A stretch of 64,000 nt of DNA from Voacanga thouarsii (Eukaryota; Streptophyta; Magnoliopsida; Gentianales; Apocynaceae), in NCBI GenBank assembly GCA_026120185.1, contig JANUWF010001176.1, positions 4,969,501 through 5,033,500 of the forward strand, given 5' to 3'. Made by a program: the position numbers and the translations under genes. Shown here piece by piece: positions 10,300 through 23,400 of this stretch. A model generated the notes under the pieces. It was not told the origin of the DNA. It made no database searches and saw nothing but the letters and a program-made list of their open reading frames with translations. The first letter of the stretch is position 1; every line of letters begins with the position of its first letter.

Positions 10300-12033
10300 T
10301 GCTATTACTATTGTGCTCTAGAGGCAATCACTTGTACATTGTATATGACACATTTTATTTTAATAAAAGACATTATTTATCTTACAGTTTCCTTTGGTTA
10401 CTTTTGTGTAAAATAACTGTTAGATAAAGTTCTAGTACAACCTTGTGTTAAGAAATCATGATAGAGATCATGATATGAGATTCCTACTACACTGTATAGT
10501 GTTAGTATTTAAATAGTCCCTAGTCGTAGTATTAATGAGACAGGACATCATTAATGCGTTAAGAATAGCATGTGTTAGACTTCTTGATTTGATCAGGTGG
10601 TGGTTCTCATATTCGTGATTATTGAGATACTTGAAGTTAACATATGGATGCTTGTTAATGGAACAAGTTCATTGGATGACCTAGTTATGAGATAATAACA
10701 GGATAACTATATAGTGTCAGTGATATAATCTTAATATAGCAAACATGCAAGTATCCATAAATTTGAGATCTCCAAGGTACTTTGTTTGCTGAGCATTGTA
10801 CTTTGATTCCAATCTCTGGAGCTCAATTAAGGGCCGCCTATAGGATGGATATTGGGTACATTGTGAGGTAAACGAAAGTAGTTGAGAGAGTCAATAAAGG
10901 ATTCACCATTCCTAATAGCAGGGGCGAATATCTCACGGCTACTTGTAGGAATTACTACTCGAGAAGTCCTTGGCCAAGGCGATTGTATATTGGAAATAGT
11001 TCCGATTGATACACATCTAGAGTAGTAGATTCTTGGTACAAGTACTATTGTATTCGGGCCAGAATTAATTCTGGAGGGAGTTGGCACTAATTCTATACTC
11101 CAAACCGAATGAGTTATTGTATGGTGAAAGGAGTTAATTGCATTGTAGTTTGTTATTGAAGGGTTCATGTCAAGCCACTTGACTTCCTGGACTTTTGGGT
11201 AGTCATGATGTGTTGCTAGACACTGCTCATGATCTGGGAATATGAGTTTATTAATTGATGAATTAATAAACCAATCATAATTAGAATCAATATGATTAAT
11301 TCTAATTAATTATGGATTATTAATTTCAAATACGTTTGGATTAATTCATATTCACTACTAATTGACTGGGAAACCTAATAGGTCACATACAATAGAGGAT
11401 TATATACTCAAGATGTTATTTGATAACATAGTGGGGTTAATTGCGAGAAAGAGAAGTTGTGGTCAAATTATAATTACTTATAATTAATGGTCCAAATTGT
11501 AATTGTGAGAACTTAATGCTTCCAATTACAATTAGGAAATTCTAACTATTTTAGAATTATGATATTGGAGTATATTTTGAGCAGGATTTCGTGTTATATA
11601 GGAGATATAACACACGAAACCCTAGCCAAGTATAAGACACGAAACCTCCAACCTAAGCAACATAACCTTCTCTTTTTTTCTCTCTCTTGTTGCTCTTGAA
11701 GCAAACAACCCTAACTGCCACTTAGTTTTTCTACTAGTACAGAAAGCTTTGTGCTTGAGTGTATCCTCAGTGTGGATTACTATTAGAGATAATCACACAC
11801 TGTGATTATAGTGGTTAGACGTTTAACTCTCGTGGTGTTTGATCAAGAGGATTGCTAGATCGCGTCTCGATTTGAAGAAGAAAAATTTTACTTTCCACAT
11901 GATCAAAAAAAGGTAAAAAGCTATTACCTTTGTTTTCTTTATGCCTTGTTTTCCATACATATGCGGATCCTGAGATGGTATCTTGTTTTATTTTTCCGCT
12001 GCACCATATATGATATGTGTGAGGTACCTAACA
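10300..12033 (+). mobile_element. Lone LTR of copia family H, copy 1
   Basis: The sequence starts TGCTATTACTATTGTGCTCTAGAGGC and ends near GAGGTACCTAACA. The same LTR occurs inverted at 54144-55853 and in pieces at 59040-59907 (minus) and 59908-60445 (plus). The conserved CTAGAGGCAATCA start and the GAATTAATTCTGG palindrome support the grouping. A candidate promoter TTATATAGG is near 11594. No internal domain adjoins it, and the flanking sequence on both sides belongs to the copia A leader. The flanks do not show an obvious 5-base duplication. The short frame at 10827-11168 lies within it and is not a gene. Confidence 0.75.
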
Positions 12034-12431
12034 GCCGTTGTGGTCGGCTCGGCTCGGCTCAACTTGAGCTAGCGGCTTCATGGCTCTGTCCATCTTCCAT
12101 CTTCCTCCTTTTTTTTTTTTTTTTTTTCTGTTTCGTCTACAAAGCTTTTCCAAAACTTTGCAACTTCCTTCGTGATTAATTTAAGAAGCCTCTTGTTACA
12201 TTATTTTCAACAAAAATAAGCACCACATCCGCCTATACCCTTTCAAATCGGGTTTACATGATTGCTAATCAAAGCAATAATAATTTACGAAATTTCCTAA
12301 ACCTCAATTGTGAGGTGTATAGAGAAATCTATCCATACAAAATAGCGAAGGATCTCAACCATTCATAAAAAATAATCTTGCCAATTTTATTAATTAGCAA
12401 GCGTCAATCCTAAGCCACTCAAAGCATCAAC
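12034..12431 (-). other. Copia A leader, proximal part
   Basis: This noncoding segment runs from the primer-binding site to the H-family LTR. It matches 26810-27138 and 32810-32860 of copia B, for example GAGGCTTC followed by a T/A-rich run. It contains a T18 tract at 12110-12127 and a GC-rich repeat of GGCTC units near 12045-12062. Confidence 0.6.
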
Positions 12432-12443
12432 GCTCTGATACCA
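12432..12443 (-). promoter_or_regulatory. Copia A primer-binding site
   Basis: The minus-strand TGGTATCAGAGC is a perfect match to the common Met-initiator tRNA primer site and follows the LTR end (CAACTTCA) after a 2-base spacer. Confidence 0.88.
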
Positions 12444-12445
12444 CT

Positions 12446-14367
12446 TGAAGTTGTTGAAGCTCACAGAAACCATGCATGCTATAGAGATGAAACCAAAAAA
12501 AAAAAAAAAAAAAGCATAGAGACAACACAACGGATGAATTATATTAATATACCTCTGCGCTGTAAATTTTTCCTTGGCTATGAAGAAGATGAGCGAATCA
12601 CTGGAACGGTTTCTTGTCTGGATGATGATTCCAGTTGAAATCTCGCGACCTGTCTACTTCTTCTAGTCTGCATGAATGTGAGCCCTTCTCGAGAACTCAG
12701 AATCTTTCACCGCTTATTGTTTTGTTGGTGAAACAAATTAGGCGAGGAGAATCTAGCCTCAAAGTAATTCTTGAACATTTGCTATTGATTAGCAAAATCA
12801 AGAAAAACAAGAGAGGAGGTTTGAACGAGAGAGAAAAAGAGAAGAGAAGAAAAAAGGCTTCTGGTTTTTCCTATCGTGTGTTCTCTGTGTCTTTCAAAAC
12901 AAAACCTATGACTTTTCACTATGATAACCAAAACACCGGGGTTTTGATATTTCAAAACTCCCGGAGGCTATCAACAAAAGAAGTTTGACTTAGCCTAAAC
13001 ATTTCTATTTCGTGAATTAAAAAAAAAATCCATTTAATTCAGGCTATTGGGCCATTAATAATTTATTATTTTTCTTGCACTCAATAAGCCCAAAATAATA
13101 ACCATTAATTATTTATTTTTAGGTCCTATGAAAATAACTCAATAAATAATTAATGACCCCAAATGAACTACAATAATTATTTAAACCTTTTTATTAACTA
13201 GTTTAGGTTTAGGTTAATTTTTTAATTATTCAATCTGGTCTTAGGCCTTGAATAATTAAATAACGAATTAAACTAGATAATAAATTTAATTTCTCTCATT
13301 CTTTTATTTTATTCTAGTCCAAAATTAAATTAGACTTCCTGAATAAAATAAAATCCTTTTTATTGAGACCATTTTCTCAACCTAAAATTAATTAGGACCT
13401 ACGGGCTATTCCGAAGACCAAAAAGACACATTGTCTTAACTACTAAAATGATCAAAATACGCCTCATTTTAAGCATTTCCTAATATCACCATAAGGAAAC
13501 ATTGACCCTAAGAAAAATGCTGCATTAACTATTTCTTCGACCTACAGGTAAAATGACTAAAATATCCATCTACACACCGCCGTACATTTAGAGAGGAAAG
13601 AATGTACTAACATATCTCTAAAAGACATCTACCATCCTTAGACTTCTAGTCCAATGATCCACGAACTTCTTGAAATATTTTCTCTTTCCAAGGGAGCTAA
13701 CCTAAAGCAAATATCCAAGTTATGTTCCCTAGGGCCTTAGATAATTAGATCATTCGGACAACTACAAGGGGCGGTATAGTGTAGAAACTATCTTGTACAA
13801 GTTTGTCTTAACTAACTAGTTACATATACCTAACAGACAAGTACATTGGTCCTTTAAAAGAACTGCAACTATAGTCTATCAAAGTATACGCTACCAACTT
13901 CTTCAGACCGCTAACTTATACTCAAGCTGTAGAGTACAAGTCCACGCTATAGCAGTAGTAGTCTAGGTTTCTATCACATAGTACATTTTAGAAACCACTA
14001 CTACAGGTCCAGTTCTATATATTCGAAATACGCTTGTGTTATGAAATGAGAAGACCACTCATTGGCTAAAGGTAAGTCATTCCCTATTTAGAATTCATAA
14101 TACAAGAACCTTATCATAATGAGATTCTCATTCTTATCACATGGTTAAGAACAATAGTTTATCTGCTAAGTATCCCATGGTCTATACCTTACTGTGAAAG
14201 ACCTCTATTTATATAAATCATTTACTTAAGCACAATGAATCTTTTCCAATGAAAATTATGCACAAATATAAGGAAGATTTCACAAATAATTTTTGAGAAA
14301 AATACTTTTATTAATATAAGTCAAAATTATATTAAAAACCTAGTCTAAGAGAGTATACATCCCAACA
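12446..14367 (-). repeat. Copia A 5' LTR
   Basis: On the minus strand the LTR starts TGTTGGGATGTATAC at 14367 and ends CAACTTCA at 12446, about 1.9 kb. It aligns with the B LTR at 24908-26791, for example around GGAAAAGAT and TTACTTAAGTAAATGA-like stretches. The reading frame 12635-12988 within it is a chance frame on the opposite strand. Confidence 0.8.
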
Positions 14368-14739
14368 TTAACTATATAGATCTCATGACTTTAAGAAGAT
14401 ATCCAAAGCTCTTTGCATAATGGTTTAAATAAATTGTCACCTTGCTCGAGGCCATTGAGAAAAAATAAAGAGAAGACTCCATTATGAAGTAATTAAGAGT
14501 CGCATCAATTTTTCCTTTAATAGAACGATATATTTTTGTCCTACAAAGTTTTATATATAAAATTAAAATTATTTTATTATATATATATAATTATAATTAT
14601 GATATGTCAAATAGTAAATAATGGTTATAATTGGCAGCATAAGTTGAACCTCCAAATTACACAGTATGGATATGCAATTAAGATACCCAAATCTCTAAAC
14701 ACAGTGGCTTACGTAAGACGTTAATTTCTTGCTATTCCA

Positions 14740-14786
<47 letters not shown>

Positions 14787-16424
14787 TTATATTAAATGGA
14801 TAATTGAGATTTAGTAGCGTTATATTAGGTAAATGTAGATTTTCTATCTCTAATTTTCCGTCTCTTTCTCATGAGCAAAACATTGGTATTGGTAAACAAG
14901 ATTCAATTATGCCAAAATTCTCCATCCAATAACTTCTATCCCCTCTTACCAAAAAATAATTGTCTTCTTTCTTTTTGCCTAAGTGGGAAATAAAAATCTT
15001 GAGAAATGTTTCACAGAGATGTCAAAAACATTTGAATTTACTTGGATCATTTACATTACTAAATTATGAGATGATAACTTTATTTTGATTATTTTCTGTA
15101 GGAATTCTATGATTTCAGTTTCAATTATATGTTTCTTTTCTAAGATTAAAGGATAAACTGACGCTTACACTCTAGGGGTTGACTATAAAAGTAGGGAAAT
15201 TCTTGTATGAACAATAGACATATAGACTATATGTATTGAGAAGTTGTACTGTAAATTTTTACTGTATGAAGTACAACCCTTCAATGCATGCGGTCTACAT
15301 GGACCAAGTCCATACTAGAATTCCCGATAAAAGTATCTAGAATGCTTTTCCCTATGCCTTTTTGTTAGGGAAGCGAGAAGAAGGAGAGCGGGGTTGGTTG
15401 GAGAGGCACTTATATACCTAACTATATTGTGGTATCCATATTAATTCTAGATATTCATGTATTTTGAAAATATTTAAATAATAAATTTATCTATGTTTTT
15501 TTATAATAAAATTATCTATGATTTGCTAAAATCATTGAATAAACTATTGGGAAAATATAAATCGGGATAGTTGACAAGACCAGAAAAGCAAACATTGATG
15601 AGTGCTTATTTTTGCAATATTTCTTAGTTATCTGTACTAGATTATGTTGAGTTTATAATTTTATGGCTGCTCATTTCCTAATAATTACCCTGCTTTGTGT
15701 AGAGTATAGAAGTAGATGATGATTGGAGAAATAAGGTGAAAACAAAGGAAAAGAGCATCAAACTGGCACCGAGTACTATGCTAAATAAGCACCGATTCGA
15801 AATAGAGAGTTTAGAATCAACAAGGTGAATGAAATAGGGGCCAGTTGGGATACATACAAGCATTGGTTGCATATATCAACAGGCAACTATTTACCCATGA
15901 AAGAGGTAGTAGTTATTCCCAGAGAGTTTAGAAGTCAAAGCAACAAGAATAACTGGCACTAGAGGGAAAACTAAATAGGCACCGGTTTAGAGCGGGAATT
16001 CAAGATCTTAAAGAAAAGGTTTACAACCAGCATTGGTCTAGTGCTACAACTGGTGCCAAAGTACACAAATCAATCCAAATCAAAATTGTGTATTTTCAAA
16101 TACACAAATCAATCCAAATCAAATAGTGCATTTTCAAATCTAAATCCAATTCCAATTCCAAGTGACAAAGTACACATTTGGATTGATTTGTGTTATTTTA
16201 CAAGTTTTGTTTTTGGTTGAAATTTTGGAAATATCATTTATTGATTCATTGATTGAATGATTCTTTTATAGGTTATACATTGATTTGCTGGATAGTTGTT
16301 TATAACTTTTCTTTTGTTTTGTATACTTATAGAATTTTTTATTAATCCTAATCTTTAGAAGATTGTCTTAATCTTCAGAGTAATGTTGGTTTTGTGTATT
16401 GATTGAAGGAAGATCTTTTCTTAT
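14368..16424. other. Unclassified AT-rich stretch
   Basis: No gene is recognisable. 15700-16100 contains repeated 'ggcacc'/'ggtgcc' phrases reminiscent of the U3 region of the Tat-like LTRs nearby. It may therefore be the degraded 5' end of element F, but no primer-binding site is visible. Short frames (14536-14724, 15678-15872) have no family features. Confidence 0.4.
14744..14785. repeat. (CA)n microsatellite
   Basis: An uninterrupted CA dinucleotide run of 42 bases lies in the unclassified stretch. Confidence 0.97.
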
Positions 16425-17868
16425 ATGAATAGGAGAGTGCACAGGCATTTGGAGAATTTTGACCGAGAAATAGAAAGGACCTTGAGAAGGTTGAGGATAG
16501 AAAGGCAAGAAAAAAATTATGTAACTCACAATCTAGAAGAAGAAGGTAGATTATATGTGTTTTTAGAGAATCTACAAGGTGTGGACCCAGTTGGTGGAAA
16601 TGTTAGAGTTCATGGAGATGAGCCCTAGACTGGAGATGGAAATAGAAGGAGAACCATAGGAGACTATGCGAGACCTTCACTCCATGGAACAGAGTCTAGT
16701 ATCTTGAGGACTAGGGTAGATGCTAACAACTTTGAGCTAAAATCTTCATTCATCCAAATGGTACAACAAATAGTGCAATTTGATAGACTACCTGATGAAG
16801 ATCCCAATACACATCTTACAAGTTTTCTAGAAATTTGCAACACCTTAAAGATGAATAGAGTATCTGAAGATGCAATGAGATAGAGGCTCTTCTAATTTTC
16901 ACTTAGAGATAGGACAAAATCTTAACAAAAATCCCATCATGTTTTGATCACTACATGGGATGAATTGGCAGAGAAATTTCTTGCAAAGTACTTTCCCCTA
17001 GCTAGGATTGCCAAACTCAGAAATGACATCTTTTCCTTGGTTCAAATGGAGGTTGAGACATTGTATAATTGTTAGAAACATTGGAAGGAATTATTAAGAA
17101 AATGTCCACACCATGGATTGGACTTAGGCTTTCAAATGCTACTTTTTACAATGGGCTCAACTTTGTTACCAAGCAATTTTTTGATGTATCTTCCTGTAGG
17201 ACAACATCAATTAGGATGCCTAAAGAGCTAAGAGATTTGATTAGAAGCATAGCAATGAATAGCTATTGGTGGGGTAATCTAAAGCCTCAGGCATGCACTG
17301 AAGGGATGCATAGCATTGATGCAATGACCTATGGAGGCAAAGTTGAAAACCCTTGCCAAGAAAATTAAAAAGATGAATAGTAATCCAAAAGCCCAAGTCA
17401 TGAGCTGTGATTTTTATGGAGGTGGACATCCCAACCATGAATGTCAATCTATGGACTCAAGTAGTGAACAAATGGTAGGGCAAGTCAATTTCTTTGCAAA
17501 TGCTAGGCAAGGGAACAATCCCTATGAGAATACTTACATCCCTAATTGGCATAATCATCGTAACTTATCGTGAAATAATCAAGAACAAGGCTAACCATTC
17601 CCTCAACATCTAATGGTTAGTCTCAAACCTCTCTTCCCTGCCAAGGTTCTCCTCCTCCACCATCTTTTCCTCTTTAATGCCCACAAAAGGCTTTATTAGA
17701 AGATTTGGTAGAAAAGTTTGTCTTTTCAATGGATTTATGCTTCCAAAGAGATAAGGAATCCATGCGTAATCAAGAAGTATCCATCCACAACCTTGAAGGA
17801 TAAATTGGATAAATTACAATGCTTTTGGGTGATAGACAAAGTGGCACTCTTCCTAAAAACACAATGGC
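16425..17868 (+). pseudogene. gag: Athila/Tat-type gag, element F
   Basis: Gag forms the retroelement particle. The frame opens MNRRVHRHLENFDREIERTL and continues through several stops and frameshifts. Athila/Tat capsid landmarks are ANNFELKSSFIQMVQ, LPDEDPNTHLTSFLEIC and TTWDELAEKFLAKYFP. These are followed by a partial zinc knuckle (CDFYGGGHPNHEC near 17409-17447) and the C-terminal block NLEGQIGQITMLLGDRQSG. It ends abruptly in LPKNTM, where Tat gags usually continue NTxxNPR, exactly where the LTR of the oppositely oriented element E starts. Multiple stop codons make it inactive. Confidence 0.82.
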
Positions 17869-18939
17869 TGATAATGTCAGATTTGGGTATATCAGATCAT
17901 TTATTATTAAATTCATTCCCAATCAAGTTTAATTAAGATGTTAATACCAAATTATGCATATGAGCTAGTGCACTCATTGCAAAGCATAGTATAGGACATT
18001 AACAAGTATCGATCAAGTACAACTATTCACTTTTCATTCATTGTTAACCTACCAACTAAAATGATTAAAAGGGAGAATAAAAATAAAAACCAAAGTAAAA
18101 ATACACTTCTTGACAAAATCTAGATAGAAATCAAAGAAAAGAAAAGACATGTAGGTATATAGAAATTCCTGAAAACATGATAATGACTAGCTAGCAATTA
18201 TTATAACTAATTACCCTTTGGCATTATAAAGGAGTAAAAATATAGATCCCACTTATATTCTACTTCTTTTATAATCCATGGACTCATTATCTTTTAGTTA
18301 AACTAATGGACATTTTATATCTCACCAACTAACTAAAAGATGCATTAAAATTATTCTTAACAAATATCCCTATATTCTAGGTAATATCAAGTATGAGATT
18401 ACTTAATAACCCTATATTCTAGGTAAAATTAATCAATCTTTGATTATTATGTCTTTACTCTTAACATTCTTTTACAAGCCAATTAAGAAATAACAAGAAT
18501 GTAATTAAGTAGATTGAACCCTCTCATAACTTCATTTTTTCAAGTCAATTAGAAGGAAGAAGCAACTAATTAGTCTATCCAATAATGATAAGTAATCGAA
18601 TACCAAAAATAATAATCAATTGATCAAAATACTAGGATAATTCAAAATTATGAATCCATAAGCATCTTCTAAATAAAATTAAGACATCGATCTCATCATT
18701 GTTCAAGAAAAAGGAAACCAAAAAAAATAATAATAATAAAGAAAAAGAAAAGAACTCAAGGACAAGACTTATTCTTCTCCTACAAGAATGCTTTCAAACT
18801 AATGCTCCTCAATTGATGAATTATTTCTTAAAAAATTGATTCCTGATTTTGACCCTGAATTCAACCCCAATTCTCTTGAAGTTTTCTTGTTTTTATAGCC
18901 TTCTATGCTGCCAAAAACATTTCATCGTAATTCTTGTAA
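17869..18939 (-). repeat. E 3' LTR, R-U5 piece
   Basis: On the minus strand it reads from GGCTATAAAAAC (a TATA box near 18900) to CCAAATCTGACATTATCA at 17869. It aligns with the downstream half of the plus-strand LTR at 18940-20485, for example CTTGAACAATGATG and TTTTGATCAATTGATTATTA. With that LTR it forms a long inverted repeat. Confidence 0.75.
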
Positions 18940-20485
18940 TGATAGAGCCTAAATTAGTCATATATTTTCTAGTTATTCGAGGCTATTTTGTTATACATTT
19001 TGTGCAATAACTAGTTATATTCCTTTATATTTGAGATTTTACCCTTGAAAATGTATTTTTTGCATTATTTCAGATTTTAGGGGTAAAATAAGGCAAAATC
19101 GTTGCTAAACAGACTAAAGGTGGCACCAACCAGAATAGGACAGATGGCGCCGGCCACATGCTGTTGGCACGCACTTTGAGGAGATAAAAATCGGTGAAAT
19201 AAGAGCTGAACAGAACACAATCGGCGTCGGTTGGGAGCCCAGAGACGGCGCGCCGACTGCAATTTGGAAGACTTGGCATGAAAATCAAGAAAAATCAGCG
19301 AATAGACAAAAAGACAGAACACAACCGGCGCCGGCCCTAGGCAGGACAGGCAGCGTCGGCTGTGGATTGGTGCAGAGGTGGTGTCTCGATTTTCGTGTGC
19401 ATTTTTGGCAATTTCTAGAGTTTTAGTAGTTTCCTACTTCTATTTGGCCAGAAACCCTAGAGGAACGAATTTAGGCACTTCTAAAGCCTATAAATAGAGG
19501 AGAAACACAAGTCAAAGGTATGAATTCACAGAGCAAAACACAAATCACTCAAAATTAAGGAGGAATTCATCAAATCAAGAAGGATTATACAAGAAGGTCT
19601 ACGAAAGAAGAGGAATGAGGTTTGTCTACGAGTGCTTTCTTTTAACTTTGTTTTCTTTTTCTTGAACAATGATGTATTAATTGTGTTATTGTAATTTGAC
19701 ATTATTTTCGGTATTCATGATTTTTAGAGTTACTTTGATCTTTTGATAAATTGATTGTTATTCTTGGTATTTAATTACTTATACTGATTACGAGATTAAT
19801 TTGTTATTTCTTCTATTAAGTTGCTTGGAAAAGGGGTTGATGGTGGTCTCAATTCATTATTTTCATATTTGTTGTCTATTAACTTGCTTGGAAAAATGGT
19901 TAATTGCTAAAAATTGGGTAATTAAAGGTTAATTGATGTCTGTCAGTATATGAATTTATTGGTTAATTTCATGTTTTAAATTTGCTAGGATATGGAAATT
20001 TAATCAAGGATTGTGTTTAATGCATCTTTTGGGTGAATTAGTTGAGACATGATATGTGATGCTAATTTGTCTAAAAGATAGTGATTTCATGGATTGAAAA
20101 AGAAGTGAATCTATTTTAATCCTTCATGATGCCAAGAGAATAATTAGTTATGATAATGATTGTGTACTTTAAGGTCATGTTTGTCAAAATAATGGTTTGA
20201 GTTACATAATTCTCTATCATTGACATGTATATATTATATTATATTATATTATTTTTTATTCTTTTTCACTTTATTGAGTCGGTTAAATAATGAAAGAAAA
20301 GTGAGTAAGATATGCTTGTTCCTTGAAGATTGACACTCGTTTTAAACCCTATGCTATGCTTAATGATGAGTACGCTTGTTTATATGTGTAATTTGATACT
20401 AACGTTTTAATTTAAACTTGATTAGGAATATACTTATTTTTATATGATTTTTTATACCCAAATTCAAACATTTGAGTGCATGACA
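18940..20485 (+). mobile_element. Lone Tat-like LTR, plus strand
   Basis: It starts TGATAGAGCCTAAATTAG and ends near TTTGAGTGCATGACA, about 1.55 kb, similar in length and layout to the 60446-61985 LTR. A TATA box (GCCTATAAATAG) lies near 19488. The U3 holds repeated GGCGCC-type palindromes (19146, 19250 and 19327 areas). No primer-binding site or internal domain follows, so it is a lone or severely truncated copy. Confidence 0.72.
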
Positions 20486-23400
20486 TTTAGAGAATATTTA
20501 TTACTTATATATGTAAATAAATTATACAACTACTTTTTTGTAACAATTATTTATGAGTGAAATATTTGTATAAGAAATTGATATATACTTATGTGAATAT
20601 TATTTGATACTTATTTATGATCAACTTCATGTTTTGAATGGAAAATTAATTGTTAATAAGTTTTTATTGTAATTATCTATTGATTATCATTGTTTTTGGG
20701 GCTAATGTGGAAAATTGATTTAGTTGATGACCCAATGTTGATTTTTATTAAATAAAATTCCTATTTCGCTATTTAATTATTTTAAAATTTGAACTTATTT
20801 ATTAATTAACCAAGATTTATTTTATTTTATTATATCTTTTATTGATGCAAGACTAATTTTAATATTGTATTTATTTTTACACCAAATTAATTAATTATTT
20901 ATTTTATTCTAATAAATTCTAGAGCCCTAAATATGTTAAAAGTCAATCATATATCTCTTTATAGCATTCCAATCTTAACCATTGATGTATTTTAATCTTA
21001 GCCATTGATTTTAATGAAGTTTTAGCATTAAAACAGCTTCTAAATACCATTTGATTAATCTAGCTCTTTCCTTTATTCAATAAAACACTTATTCAACAAA
21101 TAAAACACTAGAAATCAGATCTCTCTCCCTCCTTTCACTCACCATACACACTCTTGCTATTTGTCTCCTCTTTCTTCATCTTCTTATTTTCTCTCAAGAA
21201 CACTTAGAACTCTAGCCATAGAACACTCCTTTGAAGGCCATTGAAATCAGTAATTTCAAGTATTCAAGCTAATTTTTCAAGAAGGTAACATATCTCATAT
21301 TATTTTCTTTGTATTTCATGATTTAGAGGTGAAGTCCATGTTGGACAGATTTAGGGTTTTGTATAGAACTTGATTTTGATTATTTTAATGATGAAATATT
21401 GCTGAAATATTGATGTTAAGATGTGGTAATGGTGTTGGGTGATTGAATTTGGGTGGTTTGATGTGTTTGGAAGGAGATTTGATGGTGAAAATTGTGTTTG
21501 GAAGTTGATTTATGTGCATAATTTTGTAATCTGGTAACTTTGTGAGATCAATATTAGAAATATACTTTGGAAATTTTGATAAAACATAATTGGATCAGAT
21601 TCTTCTATGTCTTAGGTGTAAAACCTCATTGGAATCATGCAAATTGGATTTGTGGTTGATTTTTTGAATAAATATTGTTCTCGAACTTCTGCGATATAAT
21701 TTCTCCCTTCATTTGGGTTTTTAGACGAAGGTTATTCCCTTCGAATTTGAATCTGAATTTTTAAAAAATCATACCCAAGAGTCATTAGAACTTAGAATCA
21801 TGGGATTTAGACTTTTTTTTTAATTTTTAATGATTTACAAAAAAAATATTGCTCAATTAAGTTTTCAGAGTTACTGTAACGGAAGACTTATTTTGTGTAA
21901 TTTTTTTAACCACTTAGAGATGTTCTTTTTTGATGAAAATTTAGCTATATACTCCTTACATATGAAAGTAATATTTTTTAAAGGTTCATTGAATTGGAGT
22001 AGATTTGATTGGTGATATAATTAACTCAAATTGTGCCCTATTTTGTCCTGTATAGCCTAATTTACTTATTTGAACATGTGTTAGGAAAGCTATGATTTCA
22101 CTTTGAATTCTTAATTGTATCAACATAACTTGATTCTATATTGATATAGGGGTGATATATAATGCTTGATGATGAACTTTGATGTTCTTTTATATCTGCT
22201 AAAAGCATGAAACTGTTGAATGCTTGAAACATTACTTGATGTAGACTATTACGATAATTACATATTGTATTTGCAAAACCTTATTCTTTTTCTATATTTA
22301 CTACATCATATTAATATAACATGACCTTATATTGATGTAATAAGGCTAAGTGCTAATTGATGTAATGTTGTAACTGTGTGCTTAATGAACCGTTACTCCT
22401 AGTTGCTATATTCCTACTAGTTATATAAGTGACTAGGTAGTGTGAAAATCAATTTGACACCTTAATTAACTATTTAATTTCCTAAAGTTTTGAGTCTAAT
22501 TACGTGCTAAATCTATATATATTATGATTAAAACTTAATGCATGCCTTGGGAACTTGTTGAGATTTGGTCTGAAATAGGATTATGATTCTAGGATGATTA
22601 AAGACTTTGATTAGGATGACTAAGATTGATTTGGAGGACTCTATATTGTGATTTAATTTATGATAGGAAATTAATTCATATATTTTATTTATATTTAGAT
22701 TTTGAGAAAATAGGATAAGGAGGACCTTGCAATTTAGAAGTTGTTATTGAATTTGTTTTTGCTAGGACTCAAGGTAAGTCCTTGCACTTCATGTTTTCAT
22801 AAACTTGTAAGTCCCCATATTTTATGATTTTCTAAATATAGGAATGCATATGAAATATTTCAATTTTGCTAAATACTTCAATTGTATAAAATTTATCTTC
22901 AAATTTATTATTTGTGGAATAAAATGTTTATTTATTCAAGGAATATTATGTCATGAAATGCTTTGTTTATGCAAGTGATATTTGATCAAATGTATATATA
23001 TATTTGCATCTCGTTCGAGAAATTATATGTTGTGAACATGTTATTCTATTGTGAACCAAATATGAATTATGATTTATGCAGTAATTAATTATGCATTATT
23101 TTAGGAAAAATTGCATATTCATGATATGTTGGATATGAAAGCTTGCATTAAAAGTTATTGATAATATAGAATTGTAAATGAACATGCATAAATAAATTGT
23201 AAAATACATAGTATGTTTTTTGCACGACTAGTTTCATATAGTATGATCTATGGCTAATGTATTTAGGAGCTACTTATTTATGGAGTTTCAAAACACTTAT
23301 GAAATCTTGGGGATGTTTATAGAATGTTACATTGGATAAACTCTTTTGAAATTATTTTGAGATTGTAAGATGGACAAGGACTTTTGAGTTGAGCTTTGAA

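Larger units (their letters stand above)
8779..14367 (-). mobile_element. Ty1/copia element A, 5' part only
   Basis: The minus-strand order is LTR (14367-12446), Met-type primer-binding site, long leader with a GC-rich hairpin, and the first part of gag. It is cut at 8779 by G1 and interrupted by an H-family LTR (10300-12033). Its leader and gag align over more than 1.5 kb with copia B (26806-50400), showing that A and B are one family. Pol and the 3' LTR are absent from the window. Confidence 0.8.
17869..20485. repeat. Inverted pair of Tat-like LTR sequences
   Basis: The arms 17869-18905 (minus) and about 19480-20485 (plus) are diverged copies of the same R-U5 sequence in opposite orientation, separated by a spacer of about 575 bases. 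A read-through transcript could fold into a hairpin of about 1 kb. Confidence 0.65.

Noticed and set aside
10194..10427. Frame at the left edge of the H-family LTR, similar to 55724-55942
   Set aside because: The shared part lies wholly within the LTR start and the remainder differs. It is explained by LTR homology.
16020..16180. Repeated 'acacaaatcaatccaaatc' phrases, considered as a satellite
   Set aside because: Only two or three copies are present, with irregular spacing.
15660..16424. Possible 5' LTR of element F
   Set aside because: GGCACC phrases recall Tat U3, but no LTR end, TATA context or GGCGCC primer-binding site was found before gag.
20447..20452. ATTTT as target duplication of the lone Tekay-like LTR
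   Set aside because: It matches 24637-24641, but the Tat LTR seems to continue to about 20485 by alignment with 61960-61985. A 5-base A/T match is weak evidence, so it was noted but not adopted.
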